A stretch of DNA of 64,000 nt from Zhihengliuella sp. (GTDB lineage: Bacteria; Actinomycetota; Actinomycetes; Actinomycetales; Micrococcaceae), in NCBI RefSeq assembly GCF_031178195.1, contig NZ_JAPSJL010000002.1, positions 371,593-435,592 on the forward strand. The letters run 5' to 3'. Made by a program: the position numbers and the translations under genes. The notes beneath the pieces were generated by a model that saw only the letters and a list, made by a program, of their open reading frames with translations, searched no databases and was not told the origin of the DNA. This document shows, piece by piece, positions 59,176 through 64,000 of the stretch (its first letter is position 1; every line of letters begins with the position of its first letter).

Positions 59176-60846
59176 ATGAGCACCCCTTCACATCAGTACC
59201 GGCCGGCGACCCGGACGGGTCGTATCGCGGACTTCGTCGACCAGCGCGTCGGCGCGTCCGGCATGGTCAAGGAGTTCGGCCGCAAGATCTTCCCGGACCA
59301 CTGGTCCTTCATGTTCGGCGAGGTGGCGCTGTACACCTTCGTCATCCTCCTGATCTCAGGGACGTTCCTCACGCTGTTCTTCGATCCGTCGATGGCGCAC
59401 ACGACGTACACGGGCTCCTACGATCCGCTGAAGGGCGTCGGCATGTCCGTCGCCTACCACACCGCCCTGGACCTGAGCTTCGACATCCGCGGCGGCCTCT
59501 TCATGCGCCAGCTCCACCACTGGTCGGCGCTGCTGTTCGTCGCTGCCGTCTCCGTGCACATGCTGCGCGTCTTCTTCACGGGCGCCTTCCGCAAGCCGCG
59601 CGAGCTGAACTGGGTCGTCGGCGGCGTGCTGCTGGTCCTGGCGATGGCCGCCGGCTTCACCGGCTACTCGCTTCCGGACGACCTGCTCTCCGGTAACGGC
59701 CTGCGGATCATCGACGGCATCATCAAGGCGATCCCGGTCGTCGGCACCTACGTCTCGGCGTTCATGTTCGGCGGCGAATTCCCCGGCACCGCGATCGTCG
59801 GCCGTCTCTACATGCTGCACATCATGCTGATCCCCGCCCTGATCCTGCTCATGGTCGCGGTGCACCTCTTCATGGTCGTCGTGCACAAGCACACGCAGTG
59901 GGCCGGTCCGGGTCGCACCGAGGACAACGTCGTCGGCTTCCCGGTGGGCCCGGTCTACGCTGCCAAGGCCGGTGGATTCTTCTTCATCGTCTACGGCGTG
60001 GTCGGTCTGATCTCCGGGTTCTTCACCATCAACCCGATCTGGAACTACGGCCCGTACGACCCGTCGCCGGTGTCCGCGGGTACGCAGCCCGACTGGTACA
60101 TCGGCTGGGCTGACGGCGCGCTCCGACTGATGCCGGGCATGCTGGGCGACTTCAGCTTCGACTGGATCATCCCGTTCCCGTGGGGTGACAACACCCTGGC
60201 CATGGGTGTCCTGGTTCCCGCGCTAGTCCTGGTGGGCCTGCTCGGCGCCATGTTCGCGTGGCCGTGGGTCGAACGCTGGGTCACCAAGGACGACCGCGAG
60301 CACCACCTGCTCGACCGTCCGCGCAACGCCCCGTTCCGCACGGGCGTCGGCGTCGCCGGCGTGGTCTTCTACTGCGTGCTCTGGGCCGCGGCTTCGTCCG
60401 ACCTCATCGCAACGCACTTCCACGTCGCGCTCAACGACGTCACCTACTGGCTCCGGACGCTCTTCTTCCTGGGTCCGATCCTCGGGTTCATCGTCGCCCG
60501 CCGCATCGCCCTGGCGCTCCAGCGCAAGGACCGCGAGATCGTCCTGCATGGCCGTGAGGCCGGCATCATCGAGATGTCCCCGGAGGGCGCCTTCTCCGAG
60601 CGCCACGAGCAGATCGACGACTACAAGCTCTACAAGCTCACGTCGTTCGAGTCGTACGAGGTGCTGCCGCCGCAGGCCGACCGGGCCGGACACGTCAGCC
60701 GCTCGGAGAAGCTCCGCGGCAAGGTCTCGAAGTTCTTCTTCGAGGACCGTGTGGCACCAGTGACGCGCGCCGAGCTCGAAGAGGCACGGTCGCACCACGG
60801 TCACCACGCCGTGGCCGCGGGGTCTCACGAGGAGCTCGGCCAGTAG
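59176..60846 (+). CDS. qcrB: Cytochrome b subunit of the bc1 complex (QcrB)
   Basis: 556-residue membrane protein binding two b hemes, with the quinol oxidation and reduction sites. Features: the N-terminal b6-like half with RQLHHWSALLFVAAVSVHML, GYSLPDDLL, the PEWY-like quinol site region (IWNYGPYDPSPVSAGTQPDW) and a long charged C-terminal extension specific to Actinobacteria. It starts five bases after qcrA and is followed by a large hairpin. Confidence 0.97.
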   Translation: MSTPSHQYRPATRTGRIADFVDQRVGASGMVKEFGRKIFPDHWSFMFGEVALYTFVILLISGTFLTLFFDPSMAHTTYTGSYDPLKGVGMSVAYHTALDLSFDIRGGLFMRQLHHWSALLFVAAVSVHMLRVFFTGAFRKPRELNWVVGGVLLVLAMAAGFTGYSLPDDLLSGNGLRIIDGIIKAIPVVGTYVSAFMFGGEFPGTAIVGRLYMLHIMLIPALILLMVAVHLFMVVVHKHTQWAGPGRTEDNVVGFPVGPVYAAKAGGFFFIVYGVVGLISGFFTINPIWNYGPYDPSPVSAGTQPDWYIGWADGALRLMPGMLGDFSFDWIIPFPWGDNTLAMGVLVPALVLVGLLGAMFAWPWVERWVTKDDREHHLLDRPRNAPFRTGVGVAGVVFYCVLWAAASSDLIATHFHVALNDVTYWLRTLFFLGPILGFIVARRIALALQRKDREIVLHGREAGIIEMSPEGAFSERHEQIDDYKLYKLTSFESYEVLPPQADRAGHVSRSEKLRGKVSKFFFEDRVAPVTRAELEEARSHHGHHAVAAGSHEELGQ

Positions 60847-60867
60847 TCCGAGGCTCCACGGCACGGA

Positions 60868-60914
60868 GAAGGCGGTGGGCGGCCGGGTCTAGAACCCGGC
60901 TGCCCACCGCCTTC
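60868..60914 (+). terminator. Terminator of ctaE-qcrCAB
   Basis: A 21-pair stem including one G-U pair (60868-60888 against 60894-60914) with a 5-base loop, 21 bases after qcrB. Confidence 0.8.
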
Positions 60915-61060
60915 GTCGTCCCGCGGTTCGAGTGACCGGTGGATAAGCTCCCCGGCGCTGGACCTCGGCGGGGGGAGTGGTGGCTCCGCCGGGCGACCCT
61001 CTCGGGCATCGCAGGCACGGGGCAGCTGCGGCCATGGCTCGGCCGGGCAGTCTGGGAGAC

Positions 61061-61107
61061 AGGCAAGGGGGCGTTCCGCCGTGATGCGGCGGAACGCCCC
61101 CTTGCCT
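61061..61107 (-). terminator. Terminator of the Lrp-like gene
   Basis: A perfect 20-bp inverted repeat (61061-61080 against 61088-61107) with a 7-base loop, 57 bases beyond the Lrp-like stop on the minus strand. No T tract. The 146 bases between this and the qcrB terminator hold no gene I can support. Confidence 0.75.
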
Positions 61108-61163
61108 CGTGGGACGAGGACTGGACGGACGCCGAGCGTCCGTCGTTCGGCAGCGGGAGTGCG

Positions 61164-61442
61164 TTACTCGAGCCCGAGGGAGAAGGCAGCATCCAAGTCG
61201 TGCTGCGAGAAGGCACGGAAGGCAAGGTGCGTCGTGGTCTCCACGACGCCGTTGGCCTTGTTCACCCGGTTGGAAATCACCTCGGCCAGATTCTCATAGT
61301 GACGGATCCTGACAATGGCGATAAGGTCCCAGTCGCCGGAGACGGAGTAGACCTCGCTGACGCCGTCGATCTCCGAGAGCTCCTGAGCACATTCCGGGAT
61401 GCTGTCGGTCCGGGCCTTGATCATGACAAAAGCGGTAACCAT
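61164..61442 (-). CDS. Lrp/AsnC ligand-binding (RAM) domain protein
   Basis: 92-residue protein made only of the AsnC/Lrp ligand domain (MVTAFVMIKARTD, DGVSEVYSVSGDWDLIAIVRI), with no helix-turn-helix. Stand-alone RAM proteins occur near the bc1-aa3 genes in many Actinobacteria; they form ring oligomers and bind small ligands. A TAGGAT box at 61496-61501 on the minus strand could be its -10 element. Role unknown. Confidence 0.88.
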   Translation of the reverse strand: MVTAFVMIKARTDSIPECAQELSEIDGVSEVYSVSGDWDLIAIVRIRHYENLAEVISNRVNKANGVVETTTHLAFRAFSQHDLDAAFSLGLE

Positions 61443-61498
61443 CTCAACCTCGATCTCGTCGGTACCCCGTGTTCGGGGGCGGTTCGTCTCCGCCTATC

Positions 61499-61903
61499 CT
61501 AGGCGTCCGTGCGGGGGAGTGCCCGACGACGAACGGACGTCGGCTCCGCGGATCCACGGCGCAGGGCGAACCCCGAGAGCGCACGCCGGCCGAGGAGGAG
61601 GACTCCGAGGGTGATCGCGGCGACGACGATGAACGCGACGGCAGCAGTGTCGCCGAAGAGGAGACGAAGAGAGATGCCGAAGGACACGGTGCCGGCCCAG
61701 ACCAGCACGCCCTGGGGCCAGAGGCGCGAGTGCGTCCTCGGAAAACGGCTCAGAGCCGACATCGCGAGGAGCGCGATCAGGAACGGGGCCGCCGTGGAGA
61801 GGAGGCCCAGCGGGGTCAAGGGTAGGTCGTGCTGCTGTCGTCCCAGCGCCGCGAAACCGACGACGAGTGCGAGATCGACGAGCAGGAGCCAGGCGGAGCG
61901 CAT
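61499..61903 (-). CDS. DUF3054 membrane protein
   Basis: 134-residue protein with four predicted transmembrane segments and the DUF3054 start LLLVDLALVVGFAALGRQQH. The last 25 residues are basic and probably cytosolic. Function unknown. No ribosome site, but TAGACT lies six bases before the ATG, predicting a leaderless mRNA. Confidence 0.87.
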   Translation of the reverse strand: MRSAWLLLVDLALVVGFAALGRQQHDLPLTPLGLLSTAAPFLIALLAMSALSRFPRTHSRLWPQGVLVWAGTVSFGISLRLLFGDTAAVAFIVVAAITLGVLLLGRRALSGFALRRGSAEPTSVRRRALPRTDA

Positions 61904-61909
61904 GCCTTC

Positions 61910-61915
61910 AGTCTA
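61910..61915 (-). promoter_or_regulatory. -10 box of the DUF3054 gene
   Basis: TAGACT on the minus strand, six bases before the ATG at 61903. It fits the leaderless pattern. Confidence 0.5.
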
Positions 61916-61967
61916 GTTGCGACGGCGACGGGTCCGCGGCGCGGGGGAGCAAGACAAACTCAGGGTC

Positions 61968-61996
61968 TTGTCGGCCGCTATACAAATTGTTATCCT
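61968..61996 (+). promoter_or_regulatory. Promoter of the SatD-like gene
   Basis: TTGTCG (61968-61973), 17 bases, TATCCT (61991-61996), then six bases to the ATG at 62003. This is the best complete promoter of the leaderless type in the window. It lies in an unusually AT-rich patch (61974-61998). Confidence 0.6.
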
Positions 61997-62002
61997 TGTG
62001 GG

Positions 62003-62653
62003 ATGTACGTGATGACGATCGACCAGCGGCGTTCCCGGCGGGGTCCGGATCGTGTGGCCGAGCTTCTCTCGACGTTGGCTTCGCAACGGACGCGCCGCTC
62101 GTTCGAACGGACGGCCGGCGACGAGATCCAAGGCGTCCTGGACGATGCCGAGACTGTTGTCCGGATCGCCCTGGATCTGGCCTCCGGCGAGGCCTGGAGC
62201 GTGGGGATCGGGGTCGGTTCCGTTGAGACGCCGATGCCGGAGCAGACCCGTGCCGGCAGGGGCCCCGCGTTCGAGTATGCGCGGGAGGCCGTCGAGCGCG
62301 CCAAGACGTCCGGCGGGCACATCGCAGTCGCGGGGGAGTCGCCGGAGCTGGAGCGAATCGAGGCGGAGCTCCAACTGATGGGAGCAGTCGCGGCCCGGCG
62401 CACCCAGACCGCCGTCGAGGCGGGCCTGCTCGTCCGGTCCGGGAAGACGCAGAGCGATGTGGCGCAGGCCCTGGGCATCAGCCAGCAGGCCGTCTCCAGC
62501 CGTCTGGCTCACGGACTCTGGTACGAGGTCGAGCATCTCCGCCGGTTGACCGTCCTCGCGCTAGAGGACGTACACGCCACGCTGGAACGCCCGGTGACCA
62601 CTGCGGCCACCGGGCGAGACACGCCTTTCCGAGAAGCAGGGGAGACCCTGTGA
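62003..62653 (+). CDS. SatD-like protein with C-terminal helix-turn-helix
   Basis: 216 residues. The N-terminal part resembles SatD-family proteins (RTAGDEIQGVLDDAE, WSVGIGVGSVE, GRGPAFEYAREAVERAK); the C-terminal part has a helix-turn-helix (about 142-175, LVRSGKTQSDVAQALGISQQ). The GDE..G and GIGVG pattern recalls the nucleotidyl-cyclase/GGDEF-like fold, which is only suggestive. Start at 62003 follows from the promoter spacing. It overlaps a membrane-protein gene by four bases, so they act as a pair. Confidence 0.7.
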   Translation: MYVMTIDQRRSRRGPDRVAELLSTLASQRTRRSFERTAGDEIQGVLDDAETVVRIALDLASGEAWSVGIGVGSVETPMPEQTRAGRGPAFEYAREAVERAKTSGGHIAVAGESPELERIEAELQLMGAVAARRTQTAVEAGLLVRSGKTQSDVAQALGISQQAVSSRLAHGLWYEVEHLRRLTVLALEDVHATLERPVTTAATGRDTPFREAGETL

Positions 62654-63198
62654 TACTGACCGCCGCCCTCTTGATGCTGGTCATCTCCCTGATCGGCGTC
62701 GTCTTGTTCCTACCGCCAGGCGCAGCGCTCTTCAGGCGCCAGCCGACGGCCTGGGCCATCGCACTGATCGGCCTCTTGGCAACCTCCGGTGTCCTCGCCG
62801 CCGCGGGTAGCGTCGACGGCCCCGGGCTCAATTTCGTGGCGGCGATCCTCGTGAGCGTCTCAGCCGCCCTGTTCGGCGGCAGCCATGTGACCGAGGCCGT
62901 CTTCCGCTGGGCATCGTTCAAGGGGCCCGACGGGACCCCGCATCCGGTCGGCGAGCCGAGCAATCCCGGGATCCTGCAGGGCGGGCTGTGGATCGGGCTG
63001 CTCGAGCGTGTGGCCATCGCGGCGACCCTCTGGGCCGGCTGGCCGGAAGGCCTGGCTGTGGTGCTGGCCGTCAAGGGGCTCGGACGCTTCGCCGAGCTCA
63101 AGGACCATGCCGCGGCGGAGCGTTTCATCCTGGGCACGTTCGCCAGCGTGCTCTGGGCTGCCGGTTGCTACGGCATCGGTCGTCTCCTCGGATCCTGA
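62650..63198 (+). CDS. Hypothetical membrane protein paired with the SatD-like gene
   Basis: 182 residues with about five hydrophobic segments (1-24, 33-52, 61-80, about 110-145, about 158-180). Conserved-looking stretches are GGLWIGLLER and VKGLGRFAELKDHAAAERFILGTFAS. I do not recognise a named family. The GTG start overlaps the previous stop (GTGA). A role in membrane signalling with its partner is inference. Confidence 0.75.
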   Translation: MILTAALLMLVISLIGVVLFLPPGAALFRRQPTAWAIALIGLLATSGVLAAAGSVDGPGLNFVAAILVSVSAALFGGSHVTEAVFRWASFKGPDGTPHPVGEPSNPGILQGGLWIGLLERVAIAATLWAGWPEGLAVVLAVKGLGRFAELKDHAAAERFILGTFASVLWAAGCYGIGRLLGS

Positions 63199-63284
63199 CG
63201 GGGGGGGCCGCGGTCGCCTCGACGCTCACCGCGGTCGGGGACCGTGGGTCGCGAGACCGGCGCCAACCCAACATTCAAGTTGAC

Positions 63285-63298
63285 ATAATGTACATTAT
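63285..63298. promoter_or_regulatory. AT-rich perfect palindrome (possible operator)
   Basis: ATAATGTACATTAT is a perfect 14-bp palindrome in a very GC-rich genome, directly joined to a consensus TTGACA box (63280-63285). It lies about 80 bases before the predicted transcript start of the reductase gene. Such sites are typical of TetR- or MarR-type operators, but no regulator is encoded next to it. Confidence 0.45.
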
Positions 63299-63330
63299 CG
63301 GCGGCAGATGTCTGGGCTGAGAGGGAGGCC

Positions 63331-63359
63331 TTCCACACTGTTCCGCACCCGACTAGTCT
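63331..63359 (+). promoter_or_regulatory. Candidate promoter of the DHFR-family gene
   Basis: TTCCAC (63331-63336), 17 bases, TAGTCT (63354-63359); predicted start near 63366, followed by a GAGGAG ribosome site. Confidence 0.4.
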
Positions 63360-63388
63360 GGCTCTCGGTCGACAACTCGAGGAGAGTC

Positions 63389-63964
63389 ATGGGACAGCTG
63401 ATTGCCACTGCCTTCGTCTCGCTGGACGGCGTCATGGAGGCACCGGGCGGCGAGGACGGGTATCGAAATGCCGGGTGGACGTTCGATGGGATCGACTTCG
63501 TCGAGGAAGCCTACGAGCTCAAAGCGGCCGAACAGGCGCAGGCCGGTTCGCTCATGCTGGGCCGTCGCAGCTACGAGGCGTTCGCACCGGTCTGGCCCTC
63601 CATGGAGGATGAATTCCCGCGCTACAACGCCATGCCGAAGTACGTCGTCTCCACGACGCTCGATCCCGGGCAACTCGTCTCCGACTGGGGTCGCATCGAG
63701 ATCCTCCGCAGCGCAGACGACGTCGCGGCCGTGAAACAGTCATCGATCGATCCGATCATCATCCATGGCAGCGGCGAGCTCGTGCGCAGCCTGACGGATG
63801 CCGGCCTGGTGGACAGGTTCCACCTGCTGGTCTTCCCGAAGCTGCTGGGCGCCGGCAAGCGGTACTTCAGCGAAGCGGACAAGGCTGCCCAGAATCTCCG
63901 GCTCGTCGAGAGCACCGCCTATTCGAACGGCGTCCAGAAACTGATCCTCGACCTCGTGCACTGA
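63389..63964 (+). CDS. Dihydrofolate reductase / RibD C-terminal family protein
   Basis: 191-residue member of the RibD-C/DHFR superfamily, a NADPH-dependent reductase fold of uncertain substrate. It has TAFVSLDGVMEAPGG near the start, LMLGRRSYEAFAPVWP, IIIHGSGELVRSL and LVFPKLLGAGKRYF. The ATG at 63389 follows GAGGAG. It is probably not the housekeeping FolA, which has different active-site motifs. The last 36 bases of the window after it hold nothing I recognise. Confidence 0.85.
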   Translation: MGQLIATAFVSLDGVMEAPGGEDGYRNAGWTFDGIDFVEEAYELKAAEQAQAGSLMLGRRSYEAFAPVWPSMEDEFPRYNAMPKYVVSTTLDPGQLVSDWGRIEILRSADDVAAVKQSSIDPIIIHGSGELVRSLTDAGLVDRFHLLVFPKLLGAGKRYFSEADKAAQNLRLVESTAYSNGVQKLILDLVH

Positions 63965-64000
63965 GCCCTGCGAGCGACTGAATCCGCGGTGCACGTGCGA

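Noticed and set aside
60939-61502. Plus-strand frame of 187 codons after qcrB
   Set aside because: It crosses a perfect terminator hairpin, is antisense to the Lrp-like gene and has no recognisable domain or ribosome site.

Overview
This window is a stretch of core chromosome from a high-GC actinobacterium, most likely a member of the Micrococcaceae (Micrococcales). Three things point there: strong G/C bias at third codon positions, a gene order typical of the group (pyrC-carA-carB-pyrF, then mihF-gmk-rpoZ-coaBC-metK-priA; ctaCDF; trpD divergent from ctaE-qcrCAB), and lineage traits such as actinobacterial IHF, DUF3043, DUF3054 and DUF3097 proteins and a PriA without helicase motifs. I cannot name the species. 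I see no insertion sequences, prophage, CRISPR arrays, rRNA or tRNA genes.

Layout. 0.1-7.5 kb: pyrimidine operon (pyrC, a small membrane-anchored protein, carA, carB, pyrF), with overlapping genes and a terminal hairpin. 7.6-13.4 kb: mihF, gmk, rpoZ, coaBC, metK, priA. 13.4-19.8 kb: a glycerol module, with a SorC-type regulator and a hydrolase on the minus strand facing glpD and glpF-glpK; a TGCAC-N4-GTGCA palindrome lies in the divergent promoter region. 19.8-28 kb: leuS behind a transcription-attenuation leader, degV, comEA-comEC, holA. 28-37 kb: rpsT and a PemK/MazF-like protein (minus), lepA and hemW, DUF4870 and DUF3097 proteins (minus), then CIRCE-hrcA-dnaJ-rsmE. 37-46 kb: a GerMN lipoprotein (minus), then phoH-ybeY-corC-era, leuA behind a leader-peptide/LEU-type element, recO-uppS. 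46-51 kb: a hydrolase, pyrD, DUF3043 protein, M20 dipeptidase, HesB/IscA protein. 51-61 kb: the respiratory supercomplex genes ctaCDF and ctaE-qcrCAB, with a GntR regulator and trpD between them. 61-64 kb: RAM-only Lrp protein, DUF3054 protein, a SatD-like protein paired with a membrane protein, and a DHFR/RibD-C-family reductase.

Themes. (1) Leucine control appears twice. leuS and leuA are both preceded by a tiny leader peptide rich in leucine codons, including CTA, which is rare in so GC-rich a genome; the leuS leader ends in a canonical intrinsic terminator. (2) Many genes carry a -10-like hexamer exactly six bases (sometimes seven) before the start codon, which predicts leaderless mRNAs; both leucine leader peptides share this arrangement. 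(3) The glycerol genes appear to be controlled by a SorC-family protein. Most of the remaining content is housekeeping and can be assigned with high confidence.
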